Source of the DNA: Ettlia oleoabundans
Lineage: Eukaryota > Chlorophyta > Chlorophyceae > Chlamydomonadales
Length of the DNA: 64,000 nt
Assembly (NCBI GenBank): GCA_019693395.1
Contig: JAAMXP010000460.1
Location: 35,134-99,133 of the forward strand
Reading direction: 5' to 3'
A program made the translations under genes and the position numbers. The first letter of the stretch is position 1; each line of letters begins with the position of its first letter. The notes beneath the pieces were generated by a model. It worked only from the letters and a program-made list of their open reading frames with translations. It had not been told where the DNA came from and ran no database searches. Below, one piece after another: positions 1-11,593 of this stretch.

Positions 1-67
1 ACGGCTGCCGGTTCTCGTTTACCAATGACAGCAAACCTGAACAGGTGAACAGTGCCACGAATCTCAC

Positions 68-590
68 CTCGCTGATTATGTAATAGTATAACTCGTCCTG
101 GTACAGGCCATGTGGTCGCAGGATGCTGTCGCTCGCAGCAGACATCATGCGCTGCACCTCAGCCTCCGCCGCAACCACCTGGCTTTGGTGGCTGGGCAGG
201 CGAGACTGCGAGTACTTTGGCAGTTTTTTCGCGCACAATTGCTTGCTGCTGCGCTTATCTGTCACCTCCAGCACCACTGCGAAGGTACCGCGGCCAACCT
301 GCAAATCAGGGGGCAGATGAGGACAGTGCGCGGTCAAACAGGGGCGGTGTGCGGCAACTGGCAGGCTGGCAAACCGGTGAGCAAACTACAAACTGCGCCA
401 AGTCAACACTCTACTGCCCATCCTGATGTCAATATACTGCTAGGTCTACCTAGAGTAGGCGCAAAGAGCGACTTGAGACGCAGCCTCCGGCCGACCAGAG
501 GCACTTGCCTGTTTACCCAACCTGAAGTCATCCGTCAGCAAAGGAGCGTCCTCTGGAATTGGGATAGCTGGGCTGCTGGGAACCGCGACT
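68..590 (-). CDS. Serine/threonine protein kinase, N-lobe only (partial, runs off the left edge)
   Basis: Two exons on the minus strand give the start of a protein kinase domain. The exon at 298-68 reads VGRGTFAVVLEV (glycine-rich loop), then CAKKLPK (the ATP-binding lysine), a glutamate helix around AEAEVQRMM, and YYYIISE leading to the hinge. The exon before it ends at 509 with LLTDDFRLGKQ, the usual lead-in to a kinase domain, and joins in phase 0 across an intron that starts with GC (508-507) rather than GT. The first exon has no in-frame ATG back to a stop near 745, so the true start lies in an exon I cannot place; the 590 end is approximate. The C-lobe lies outside the window. The fold looks CAMK-like, but family and substrate cannot be told from the N-lobe alone. 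Confidence 0.7.
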
Positions 591-771
591 CGCGGTTGAA
601 CCGCGCCATGAAGGGACGCTTGCCCTTTGCACGGCCCGGGGCGAGGTCTGCTATGGATTGACGTGTGAGAAAAGTTGCGATCCTCGAGTGTGCTGCGGAC
701 GACAAAGGCGGCCCACCCGCGCGCCCAGCCCGCAGTTGACTTTGGTGAGGCTCACACAAATAGATACACAC

Positions 772-780
772 TATATAAAG
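772..780 (+). promoter_or_regulatory. TATA-box-like word with no clear gene downstream
   Basis: The word TATATAAAG is a near-perfect TATA element on the plus strand. No convincing plus-strand gene follows before the HMG-box gene, which ends at 1684 on the other strand. It may be a chance match or may drive a non-coding transcript. Confidence 0.3.
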
Positions 781-1148
781 CGTGCTAACTTTTGAAAGTG
801 CAACTGGGACGGTGTGGCATCACCACAGCTGATGCTCCTTTGATGGCTTATTCCAGCGCGCAGGCAGGCTCAGGAGGAAGGAGAGACTGCACCCCGGCAT
901 CATTTATGTGTTGGGGTGCCAGTGCGCTCGAGCCTCACTGCATATAGTGGATAATGAGAAGCGGGCCGACGAGAGGGGCCGGCGTGGGCAGCTGCTGCTG
1001 CTCCGTGGGCAAAGATGCGCGCAGGGTGCAGGCGCGGCCGAATGGTGCGCCGACACTTTTTTCACCCCTCAGCCGTTCTGCCTGACAACCAGGAATTCCC
1101 TAGTTCCACGCACTATCACCAATATGTTCCAGTACACCTGTGTTCCTG

Positions 1149-1196
1149 GCCACCAGCAGTGGATGCCACCAGCAGTGGATGCCACCAGCAGTGGAT
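1149..1196. repeat. 16-bp tandem repeat, three copies
   Basis: Three perfect head-to-tail copies of GCCACCAGCAGTGGAT, with the start of a fourth. Each copy contains a short palindrome (CCAC...GTGG). Confidence 0.95.
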
Positions 1197-1683
1197 GCCG
1201 GGCCCAGGACCGCTGATCGCCGCTTGTGGCAGCCAGGCGGCGTTGAGATGGAGGGGTGACTCCGAGGGGCGCAGGTGGTTTAGGTGAGCAAATGTGATCT
1301 ACAATGTATACATAATGCAGCATCCAGTGCGCATAGGCCTGAGGGGACGGGTGATAGGTGAGTGGAGCCAGGGACACTTCAGTCATTACGAGGAAGCCTG
1401 AGAGAGATGGCAGCTGCCCATTGGGCCTGCCCACGAACTACTTTTCAACAGATTAGACCAATAGTAAATCCCTATTGATAGGAGCAGCAAAACGTCTTGA
1501 AGGGTAGGCAGTGTCCCTCAAAAAATGCTTGACAAAGGCAGGGGAGCAGTCTCGAATTGTGTGCATGCAACAGGTAGGACAGAGAAGGGCGGCAGACTCA
1601 TAGCTGGTGACATGCCAAAGCATTTGCAAGTGTTATAACCCAATCATTACTGATAGCACTACTGCCGCCAGCCACCTGAAAAC

Positions 1684-4104
1684 TCATGAGCGGCCGGGTG
1701 GGCTGGGGTGCTGCTGCTGCTGTTGCTGCTGTTGCTGCTGCTGCGGCGGTGCTTGCTGCCTCTGTTCCATGCCCATGATCTGGGCAAGCTGGGTGTAGAG
1801 GAGGGATGGCGCCTGTGAGGGCGGCCACGGAGTGGCAGTCTCCGCAGCAGCCACTGGCGGTTGTGCTGCTGCTGGCGCAGCTGGCTGGCCATGCCCTGGC
1901 TGACCATGGCTTAGCACGCTGGCAAGCAACTGCTGCATATACTGAAGCGATTGTTGGGGGCTGGGCTGCACTGCCCCCATTGCTGCCCCCATTTGATGGC
2001 CCTGCTGCTGCTGCGGCGGTGGCTGCTGCTGTATTTGCGGTTGTTGCTGCTGCCCCTGCTGCTGCTGCATGGCTGCAGGCTGCGGCTGCCATGCCCCATA
2101 AGTCAGCTGTGATGGAGCCTGCACGGAGGGTGCCAACTGTTGTGGCTGCTCACCTTGCATCTGTTGGACCAAAGCCTGCAGGGCCCCTAGTTGAGGGGCA
2201 GCTGCACTTGGTCCTGCCGCAGCACCTAACTCGCTGTACCGCCTGGATGCTGCCTGCTGCACTGCTCCCTGCTGCGCTGCTGCCTGCTGCGCTGCTGCCT
2301 GAGGCTGTGGCTGCATCGGCAGTGTTGGGCCGCCACTGACCGCGGTAAGCTGGCTAGCCGTGCCTCTGCTGCTCCCTTCTGCAGACTCCAATGCTGCGGG
2401 CGCAGCAGGCCCTGCAGGCCATGGCGAGAAGCTTGAGAGCAGTCCAGCTGGTGGAGGCATTGGCAGCCTTGCGGTGGGCTGTGTGGCCAGCCCTGGTGCT
2501 GCATACCGCGGGCTGGCGGCAGCAGCTGCAGCGGCAGCAGCTGCAGCGGCACCTGCCAGCCCTGGCGGCGAGGGCTGGTGCTGGCGGCCCCTGCCCGCCC
2601 CCAACTGCTCCTCCTGCTCCTGGGCCGCTGCGGTTGGCCGCACAGTGCGCTGCAACTCACGGCGTGGTCCCTGCAAGCCATGACAGCGAGCAAGTGAAGC
2701 AAGGTTTAAACAAGGTTTCTGACCATGACATGCTAGGACTGCAAGAACTGCTTGCATATGCTTGGCAGGGCCGGGGCATGATGGCAGGCAAACAGCTGCA
2801 CAGATGAGAAGCATCCTCATCTGGCTCAGCAATGTGAGGCCAGCAGACAATGAACGTCACTCATCTACTGCTACCACACTGCTGGTGGCGCAGGGCACCT
2901 GTGGGAAGCGGGACTGGTACTCCCTGAGCTCCCGCTCGTACCGCTCCCTGTCCTGTCGTGCCGCCTCAAGGTAAGGTTCTCGCTCTTCAGCTGACAAGTG
3001 CGCCCACATGTCTCCTACAATCTTGCTGATGCCCTGAAGGCGAGAGGGACAAACAGTTGAGCAGGACAGGGTCGGGCCAGGAGTGGAGGAGATCCGCCAC
3101 CCTTTCACAGCCACCGCCTGCCTCAATGCTCCACCACTGCAGCCATGCTAAATTAAGTCCCCAGACAACCTTCTGATCGGCGCGGGGGTGTTTCTCCTTT
3201 GCATTGGGCCGCACGGCATCAGAGTAGAAGTTGAATGCTGTCCGGGGCTTCTTAAGAGGGGGTCCAGGGCGTTGCGCTGCTGCCGCCGGCTCCAGGAATG
3301 AGGAAGGCGGGCAGAAAAGAACACCTGCGGGCCTCACCTAGGCACAGCAGCTTTCAAGTCTATGTGTAAGCACTGTCATGCTACTAGCTAGTTATAAGAG
3401 CTAAGAGCGCATAGAGGCCACGTGACAGCGCCCAGCTTCCCAGCGCGCAGAAGCTGGTGAGCGGCCTCCCCCAAACCGAACACGGTTCTGCGCGAACCCA
3501 CGATCCGACGCTCTAAACAGCATTATTTGCGAAGTCTGCGCCTATCCGGGGTGGTGGCGGACAGACCCGAAATCACAACCTAGGATAGGCTTCTGCGTGG
3601 TGGACGCAGCACTAACGCCGCCCTTGCAACTTGAATTTCCACCATGTCAACATGTCGGCGCTGACTGCCCAGTGGCTCACCTTTGAAGGGATTGCTCTCA
3701 AGGCCTCCAATCTGCAGCGTGACGAAGTAGGCGCAGTCCGCCACAGCGTCCACCACGCCATGCACTGGTGCGCCGACCAGAGCAACGTTGGGCAGCAGCG
3801 GCTCAGTGCCTGGCGCTGGATACGCCGTAAGAGGTGGTGCCTGGTAGGGCTGGGTCGTCAATGAGGGCGTTTCTCGTCTAACTCGCTTGCTAGGGGGCGC
3901 GCCGCCCTCTGCAAACTCTGCCGAGCTCTCGCGCGCACCGCTGGCGGCTGCCTCCAGCTCGCCAGTTGTGGTCACAGCACCAGTCGCCGGCTGGACCGCG
4001 ACCGCTTGCCCTGGCTGCCTAGCGCCTTCTTCGGGTTCCGTACGTGTTGGATCTTCGCCCTCTTCCGCCCGGGGAGCGCCCGCCCCTTGTCCCTGCCGCT
4101 CCAT
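1684..4104 (-). CDS. HMG-box chromatin protein with glutamine-rich C-terminal tail
   Basis: Four exons (4104-3681, 3324-3170, 3033-2899, 2670-1684) join in phase to a 566-residue protein. Exons 2 and 3 together form an HMG box: it opens with KKPRTAFNFYSDAVRP and closes with GDMWAHLSAEEREPYLEAA followed by a basic-acidic helix. HMG boxes bend DNA in the nucleus. The exon 1/2 junction gives a block around GVVDAVADCAYFVTLQIGG...FKGVLF that resembles a conserved block in some plant AT-hook proteins; that comparison is from memory. The last exon is low complexity, rich in Ala, Pro and Gln and ending in a run of eleven or so Gln, as in transcription coactivators. The start ATG at 4104 opens the only long frame in exon 1. 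The DNA target is unknown. Confidence 0.85.
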
Positions 4105-5294
4105 TTCTGCTCGCGAACAGCCAAACCGGGTTGCTTGGTCGGGCTGCCGCCGCTCTTTTCGTGATTGATTGCTGTGTTCTGCCGGCTAGGCGCACATTTG
4201 TAACCTGACAGAACGAGGAAGGCCGGTGCCACTCGCTTACAGCCGCAACAAGCCGGCACGTAACAGCAACAAAGGTAATACAAAGGGAACCCGACCTTGT
4301 AGAAGGTAAAGAGCAGGCACGCAACGTGCGCTGTCCTGGTCGGCCGACGTTGTAGTGCCCTGAGCCCACGAGCCTAGAGTCGTTTGCGCAGGCTGGAATA
4401 AGCTGTTTTTGACATACATGCCGTTAAGTGGCACGAATTTAATGCTACACCGGTTTCAACCCGCCACTTTACGCCCGCGAATTGGCAGCGGCCGCAGCTA
4501 CCTTCCCGGCGCGTCCTCAGTCTTGGCATGGCTCCCAAATGGCGGGTCCCAAATGAGAATGAGCTGCAGCATTGCTAAGAAACCTAAAAACTTGTTGCTC
4601 ATTGCTGGACAGTGGTGTCCTTGTACGTGGGCGTCGCCGGTTTGATGGGGGTGTGCCCCTTGATTACGTCAAGTTGCGCAGGAGCAGCAAAGGGTGGGAT
4701 CAAACTGCGGGCAGCAGTCAAGGACAAGGGCAGCGCAGAACTGCCGCCAAGCGCCACTGGCAACAATCTTATGTTATGCAGTTGCAGGGCAGTGGGGACA
4801 AAGTCAAATGTAACATGACATCAACAACACAGAGCACTTTGCAGGAAGCAACATCGTCTTGGCATTTCGACGCAATTGACGCGCAGCCGCCTCCAATAGG
4901 CCAGTGCTGCCACCACGCCAGCTGACAACCAGCGACAGCTCGGCCCAGCAGGTGCATTGCCAACCTGGGAACTAAATTCCCAAGCTAATGATATACTGCA
5001 GCCAGGAGGAAAAGGGAAATGGAAGATGAATGCCGCTGTTTAAAGCAGTGCCAGGGCTTTCACAAACCGCACATTCTGCGCAGCCAAATGCATTACAAAG
5101 AGCAGCAATGCAGATAGATGCGCCCCAGCCGATGCCTCCATGCTGGGCAATCAAACGCCGGCAGATTATGAACACTCCAGCCTTCAACCAGTCAATTAAC
5201 CAACATGCACCATATGCTTCTAACTGGCCACGTCCGATGGCAGGCAACCTCGTTCCCGCAGCACATTACCCGCTGTTAACTGTTACGCACCCAC
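4105..5294. other. Intergenic region between the HMG-box gene and RFC3
   Basis: No coding exon could be supported on either strand. It should hold the promoter of the HMG-box gene and the 3' UTR of RFC3, with a minus-strand TGTAA at 5097-5093. Confidence 0.5.
5093..5097 (-). terminator. TGTAA polyadenylation signal for RFC3
   Basis: TGTAA on the minus strand about 200 nt after the RFC3 stop codon. TGTAA is the known green-algal polyadenylation word; assignment here rests on position. Confidence 0.4.
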
Positions 5295-8200
5295 TCATGC
5301 AGCACACCGCATTGCACACAAGCACACCTGCTTGTAGTTGCTCATGAAGCGCGCCAGGAAAGCCTCGATGTGCATGATGGCCTTGGAGCCCTCCTGCAGC
5401 CAGGGGGAGAGGAGAGCAGGGAACAGCCATGAGCACCGGCCACACAGTGGTCAAGCAGATGAGCGGGTGCAGGGCAGATTCTTGGGTGATGAAGTGGCTG
5501 GCCGGCGCCATCAATCAATCACTTGATTGCAAGCGACTTGGGGGAGGAAGAGGAAAGAGGCAACCGGGAGGACGCTGGGCACACCAGCAGCACTCCCTCT
5601 TGCCCCTCCCTATCCACCTTCGTGAGCTCGCTTATTGAATCCAGACCATGCCAGCAGGCCCGCCCCACCCCACCCTGCTCCTGGGCAGCAGCGGCACCTG
5701 CAGGCGGTGCTCGTAGAAAGCGGCATCCTCCGCTGTGCTGTGTTTCAGCTCATCATCCAGCATGCGCATTAGCTCCACTGCCAGCCGCCGCAGAACAACC
5801 TGCATGTACACAGCACGCACGACAACACAACAGCATTGCAGGCTGAGTCAAGCAGGCGTAGCCTCTTGCAGTCGCAGCAAGCGCTCATTTGGAGGGATGC
5901 ACGCAACAACAGTGGCGGCATGGGAAGCAGTGGGATGCCTTTCAGGCATGACGGTTGCAGAATTTTCTGACGCGCACAGCAGACAGCCTCATACGCGGCC
6001 GGCAACATACCTCCACCACCAATCCTTGTTTTGCTGTGNNNNNNNNNNNNNNNNNNNNNNNNNNNNNNNNNNNNNNNNNACTCACCCACACGCACACACA
6101 CACAATCACACCAGCATCAACCCGGCCCATCACCTCTGCAGGTATGCAGTTGGTGAGCAGCTCGTAAATCTTGCCGCGAGCCTGGTACAGCCGCTTGGGC
6201 GTCTGCTCAGCCAGCACCTCCTTGGCTACCTCCTGCACCCAATGTGTGTGGTTGCAGTGTGGGAGCCGGCCACCCAGGCTGTCCGTTAAAGGGCAGCAGA
6301 GCATCCGCCACCAAATGAGATGTGAAGCTCCCAGTCTGTTGTAAACCTCCTTCCCAGCCACCCTGCACACCCAAAACCCGTGCACCACCCATCCACCACG
6401 GCCACCTGCTCCGCACAACCATCACCAGCAGCACTACAGGGCTGACGCCGCACCTCACCCACTCACCCTTATGTAGAGCTCCCAGTCTGGCGCCGCAACC
6501 TGCTGGTCCTCAGTGAAGGGGTACTGCGCCACCTTGCATGCCTCCAGGCTCAGCAGAGCACGCCGCAAGTTCCGCTCAGATGCCTCCGCCAGGCGCGCCG
6601 CCAAGGAAGGAGGCAGCGACAGCTTCTCCCGCACCGCTACCTCTTGCAGCTGCTCCTCAATCTGTGCCTGTGTCGGTGCTGCCACGCGGATGCACAAGCA
6701 GCGGCTGCGCACTGGGTCAATGACCTGGGCGGTGAGGCGCAGTGGAGGCGGCAGCAAGGCGGCAAGACGGGTGATGGGGAGGATAAGGCTGGAAAAGGAG
6801 AAATCTGCAAGCGTGCACGCAGCAGATGTTGAAGGACAGTAACGAAGCAGCGATGAAGGGGGCACAAGCTCACAAGACGGAGAGGAGCACATATACCAGC
6901 GATGCCGGCCATTTCGTCCCAACCCGCCACCGCCACCAGCTGCAAGCCTGCCTTTTGTCACACCCCATTCCCCACACCAGCCCCTAGGCAGCCAGGCGGC
7001 ACCCAGCACATAAGCTAGCATCTGGTAACACCCCCCCCACCCCCCCACCTCCCACTGCTCCTGCCGGCCCACCTTAGATACGTTGTTGCAGCAGAGCACC
7101 AGCCTGCATGCCGCCGAATACTTCTCCATGGTACGGCGCAGCGAGTGCTGTGCCTCCTTGCTCAACCGATCCACCTCATTCAACACCAACACCTGCCGGC
7201 ATGATGGTGCGGCAGATGGGTGACTAGAGTGGCAGGTGTAGGTTTGGCTGTGCCAGCTGCTGTGGTGCGCGGCGAGCGGAGGAAGCTTGAGGCGCACAGC
7301 AGTAGGGATTGGCAAGGGAACAGATTCTGCTGCCCCACCTTGAATCCGCGGCTGCCATCTGTGCCAATGGGGCGGCTCTTGGCCATCTCTTTGATGATCT
7401 CCTGCACCACGTACCTGCAGCATGGGACAGCCATGCGGCAGGCAGCGTACGGAGCGATGAGCATGCATGCAGCGGGGCAGGTGCAGGCTGAAGGCAGTAC
7501 AGCAAGCATGGAGGTTCAGTGCAAAGAGCGATGGCCATGGCAACCCAGTAACAGCGCTGTTCCAGCTTTGGGTGTGCCCAGAACGAACTCCGACAAGCTT
7601 AGTTGCATGCGCAAGCACATCGCAGTGTATATATAGCAATGGCGGCCCCAGTTGAACAATATGGCAAGACGGCAGGCAGGCAAACAGTATGAAGACAGGC
7701 AGGAAGGCCCATGCATTCCCTGGCGCCCGTAAACAACAATGCACCTGTCCCTGTTGCCCACATCGCTGGGATTCATCTCCACATGATATGCGCTGGATAT
7801 GGTGGTAAACTCCAGCTCAATGCTGCTGCTTGGCAGCTGAATCTTCCAGGGCTTGCACTCGACCTTGAGCTGCGAGCAGGGCAGCGTGGCCTGGTGTTGC
7901 CAGGGCAGATTATAGCAGCGCAGATAAAAGTCGGCCGGGCAGGCCGGAAGGCACCAACGCAGCAGGTGAGCCAGGGAATGGCTGGCAATAATTGTTCTGC
8001 AAGGGCCAATCCAGGTCTTCCGCTGCAGAGCAGCTTGTACGCAACCTGCCCCCGTATGCCACACAGCCAGCCCCACAACCCTCTCCCACCTTCTCCACCC
8101 CTGGCCCATAAATCTCTCGTAGCAATGCCAGGATCAAGGTCTTCTTGCCCGCACCAGAGGGTCCATAGAACAGGGTGTGGGGGCAGTCCCCGTTTACTAC

Positions 8201-8501
8201 CTGCAGAGCAAAACCCCGGCCAACGTATTTCGCATGTTATGACTGGAGGGACAGAGGGGACGGGCGGTGTTCGAGCAGCTCCCTTGGCAAGTTGCGGCAC
8301 CATTACGCTACCCACCAGTTTTCTGAGGTTGGCAGCCACATCTTCATGTAGCTGGAACTGCTGTAGCGCCTTGGGGCGATACTGCAGCACCCAGCCAGGG
8401 GGCGGGTTGTGAGCGGCACACATGGAGGCGGCAGCAAAGCAAGCACAGACAGCCGCAGCTGTCCTGGGATGGCCGTGTCTTACTTTGTCTACGTAAAGCA
8501 T
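5295..8501 (-). CDS. RFC3: Replication factor C small subunit (human RFC3 / yeast Rfc5 type)
   Basis: Ten exons (8501-8484, 8381-8316, 8200-8090, 7869-7745, 7414-7339, 7192-7073, 6724-6467, 6232-6134, 5799-5698, 5393-5295) join with matching phases to 357 residues, the normal size for the family. It is a subunit of the clamp loader that opens PCNA at primer ends. It begins MLYVDKYRP, has the Walker A loop GPSGAGKKT, the relaxed Walker B LVLNEVDR typical of this subunit, the arginine-finger SRC motif (RSRCLCIRV), and the C-terminal collar block AFYEHRLQ...[14 protein letters not shown]. Plant gene lists usually call this subunit RFC5. The last residues after NYKQ are read through to a TGA at 5295; a further small exon cannot be excluded. 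A 41-base N gap (6039-6079) lies in intron 8. Confidence 0.95.
6039..6079. other. Assembly gap (41 N) inside an RFC3 intron
   Basis: A run of N followed by a CA-rich stretch (6080-6110), suggesting a simple repeat that failed to assemble. The flanking exons join in phase, so coding sequence is probably not lost. Confidence 0.95.
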
Positions 8502-8866
8502 TATGCCGCTGTGTGTAAGTTGCTCCGTCACTCGTTTGCACCCCACCGATCAAATTATTGTCGCTTTGTCGGCCCCTCGTACCCACCAATTTGTGGCTGA
8601 TCACTGGCGTATGGGCAAGCTATAGGTGTGTCGCTATACATGGAAAGCCAGGTTGAATCGTGAACCGCCGAGCTGGCAACAGGCGGGCTGCCAGCGGGGA
8701 TTTCTCTGCATGATGCAGGCTCTCTTGTTGCCCTCATCTGGTAGGCGATCTTACCATCTTCAACATTGCAGTGCGTCCTGGACCCAGAGCATTCTTAGAT
8801 AGGCACCCTCACTGCGGTTGGGGCACGCATCTCGACCTCGCCAAGCCTAGGACAAGGAGTCACATA
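8502..8866. promoter_or_regulatory. Divergent intergenic region RFC3 / chitin deacetylase-like gene
   Basis: 365 bp between two start codons pointing away from each other. It must hold both promoters and 5' leaders. I see no clear TATA box. Confidence 0.5.
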
Positions 8867-11593
8867 ATGCTGCCATTTGCGCGACCACTGATGCTGCTTT
8901 TGGCGACGACGCTGGCCGCAGGTATGCAGGCGGCAACCAACAGTGTGTGCCGAGTCTTGGCAGCACCCTTTATTCCGACCTCTGGCCCCGGGCTCAGTAC
9001 TACAGTTACATCCGCCGCTTGCTTGAACATACACGCACGAACAGAAACACACCTTGTCCCCTCGCGGTCGGTTACCGTTGCCTTGGGTAATGTGCCAATC
9101 CCCGCGTGTTTTACCCACCCCGGCAGTTACATGTGCAGCGCTTGTACACACACTGTTGCATTGTTTCCTTCTCTCCTGGCTCTCCAAACTTGCTTGCAGC
9201 TTACCCTTGCGCGCCCGCTGACCTTGCCTCCTGTCCCAAGCCGCCGGGCGCCCTACCCAGCCTGGAGCAGGTGCCTCAGTTCATCACCATCACCTGGGAT
9301 GATGCGGTGGAACCCTTTGGCTACAGCATCATCCGAAAGATTTTAGGAGGACTGCAGCAGCCCAACGGCTGCCCCATACCTAGCACCTTTTTCATTAGTA
9401 TTACAAGTAAGTTTTGCGTGGGGCGTGCCGCCCCGGGCCATGTGGCCTGTGGTCAGTTTGAGCCTTGCTCCTTCGTGGCAGCCGGCTGGGGTCTGTGGGT
9501 ACTTGCTGCTATCGCTCCTGTTCTTATCATACCGGCAGCCAAAGAGTGTAAGGTTCGCAGCTTGCTGACTGTATGTGAAAGGCAGCATCCGGGGCAGGCT
9601 TAACCTGCCAATTGAACCACCCCATTGTTCCCCTGCCCTCCGCTTCCACTGCAGACACCGTCCCTGCAGGGGTACAGGCGCTTTACTTGAGCGGCAATGA
9701 GATTGCCACCCATACAATGACGCACGTGGGCTTCCCATCCGCCCAGGAGATTGTGGGGTGTCGTGACTGGCTGGTGAACGCAACGGGCATCCCAGAGCAA
9801 ACGATCAACGGCTTCAGGCAGGGTCGGGGGTTGCTGACAGCGCGCAGGGCCAGGGCACTGCCAATTGTGTGTCCTGTTAGTTTGGTACACAGAACACAGA
9901 CGCGCCAGCTTGGCTAGTTTGTTTACTTGATTTACCAGGCAATCAACTGGCTCCTGGCGCTTAAAACCCCGTCCCCATCCTTTCGCAGGGCTCCCTTCCT
10001 GCTGCACAACGCTGGTGTGCGGCAGGCGCTGGCTGACGCTGGCTTCCTTTACGACTCTTCCATGGTAGACACGCCACCCAGGTGACTAACTCGCGCTCCA
10101 AGAACCTGATCAGCTCATGAGCCAGCAGGCCTGCTGCTGCTGATGAGGTTGCGTTGGCCTTCCATGGGCCATGCACCTCCATGGATCTGCATGTACCTAG
10201 CCTTCCTGCCCCTGTCGACTTCATCAACCGTGCAGCAACATCTCTCCAGACGTCCAGCAGCGCAGCTGGCCGTACCGGATGGATGACGGCATACCGCAGC
10301 ACTGCAACACTGGTGGGTGGCTTAGGCAGTAGGGCGGTGGCCAGGACCGTGTTGATTGTTGACAGTAAGCTCAGGCGCCTGGGACAGCGCAGCCATAGGT
10401 GCGGCAAAGTGTCAGTGTGCAGTCTCTGGTAGGGCAGGTGCCTGCCAGCCATATTCATCTTCAATACTCCTTACTGGCCTATCATTGATATAAAACCGAT
10501 GTTTGCAGGCAGCTGTGCTGCGAATGAGAGCTACCCATTGTGGGAAATCCCTATGCACTCGGTCATAGACCCTAGCATGAACCCCATTGCGAGTATGGAC
10601 CCTCATGGCAATGCCTTCGACAACTACAAGCGTGAGGTGAGACTGCCCGGTTGTAAAATGGCGTGCATATAGCAGGCTGGGTTGGTTATGGCTCTGTCAC
10701 AGTCCGTGTGTGAGCACCAGGCACAGCAGCATCAAAGCGCTGAAAGCGGCGTGCGTGCAACCAGGTAATGAGCAAGCCTTGCTCAGTAAGCCTCGCTGAC
10801 GTTTTGGGGGTTGCCTGCTGCCCGTCATGCTTACTGCAGCTGGAATGGCGCTTGGCTGGTAACCGCGCTCCCCTCGGCCTGTTCTTTCATGCTGGTGAGG
10901 GTCTTGCACACGCTCACTGGGTAGCCATCCTTCTGGGGCTTGTGATGCAGGCTAGTGTGATTGTCACAACCTGCTCACCACCTTTCAACCTGCTGCTAGC
11001 TTAGAGAGTTGGGTCAGCCCTTGTCGACCAGCTCCATTGAACTCTAATACTGCGCTGCAGGCCTGCAGTCCCAGCCTGACCGTATTGCCCAGATACGCCA
11101 GTTTATTGAGTATGCCACCAGGATCCCAGATGTATGGTTCGTGACCAATCAGCAGGTGAGGCATTGGGCAGCAAACAGGCGGCCACCGATAGTGCTGACT
11201 ACCAGCCGCGCTGTGCTGAGCTTCCAGGGTGTACACCTGGCACAGAATGATACCTTCCATGCTGTGATGCCAGCATATGCGCTCAGCATTGCATCAAGCT
11301 GTTAATCTGTACAACTGTTGTGCTGCCTCTGAGCCCCATGTGTGTCACCTCTGCAGCTGCTGGCGTGGATAGAAAACCCCGTGCCTGCTAGCCGAGTAGA
11401 TCTGTTGCTCAAGTGTGACAAGCCCACTGACATCTCTCTTGATGTGGGGCCAGTGTGCGACACCTACATAGGCAACTGTCAGTTTGGAGCCTTCAACTCC
11501 ACGCTGTGCCGCTGCGTGTGCATGGGCGAGGGCGCACCTGGCGGATACTGTGTGGACTTGGCAACAGGCGAATGCACCGCTCAATGCTCCTAG
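8867..11593 (+). CDS. Secreted polysaccharide deacetylase, chitin deacetylase-like (CE4 family)
   Basis: Nine exons (8867-8921, 9200-9406, 9655-9817, 9989-10081, 10236-10312, 10509-10636, 10840-10894, 11061-11155, 11357-11593) join in phase to 369 residues. A hydrophobic signal peptide (residues 1-18, ending LATTLAA) sends it to the secretory route. The NodB/CE4 metal and catalytic motifs are visible: ITWDDA (TFDD-type motif 1 with both Asp), HTMTH (metal-binding His pair) and GFRAPF (motif 3), followed by WPYRMDDGIPQHC as in chitin deacetylases of the animal and fungal type. The likely reaction is removal of acetyl groups from N-acetylglucosamine polymers. The C-terminal 60 residues are rich in Cys, suggesting a disulfide-bonded extracellular module. 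Intron 3 begins with GC (9818). Substrate is inferred; another GlcNAc polymer is possible. Confidence 0.9.

Larger units (their letters stand above)
591..1683. other. Intergenic stretch between kinase and HMG-box gene
   Basis: No coding region could be supported. It holds a TATA-like word at 772-780, a 16-bp tandem repeat at 1149-1196, and presumably the 5' part of the kinase gene and the 3' UTR of the HMG-box gene. Short open frames on both strands here show no recognisable domain. Confidence 0.5.

Noticed and set aside
110..661. 183-residue plus-strand open frame
   Set aside because: It lies opposite the kinase exons, whose motifs are clear on the minus strand, and shows no domain of its own.
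1806..2683. Plus-strand open frames rich in Ala and Cys
   Set aside because: They are the reverse of the CAG-rich coding tail of the HMG-box gene.
6455..7744. 429-residue minus-strand open frame as a single exon
   Set aside because: It runs through three RFC3 introns; only the parts matching RFC are kept, with GT-AG borders at each.
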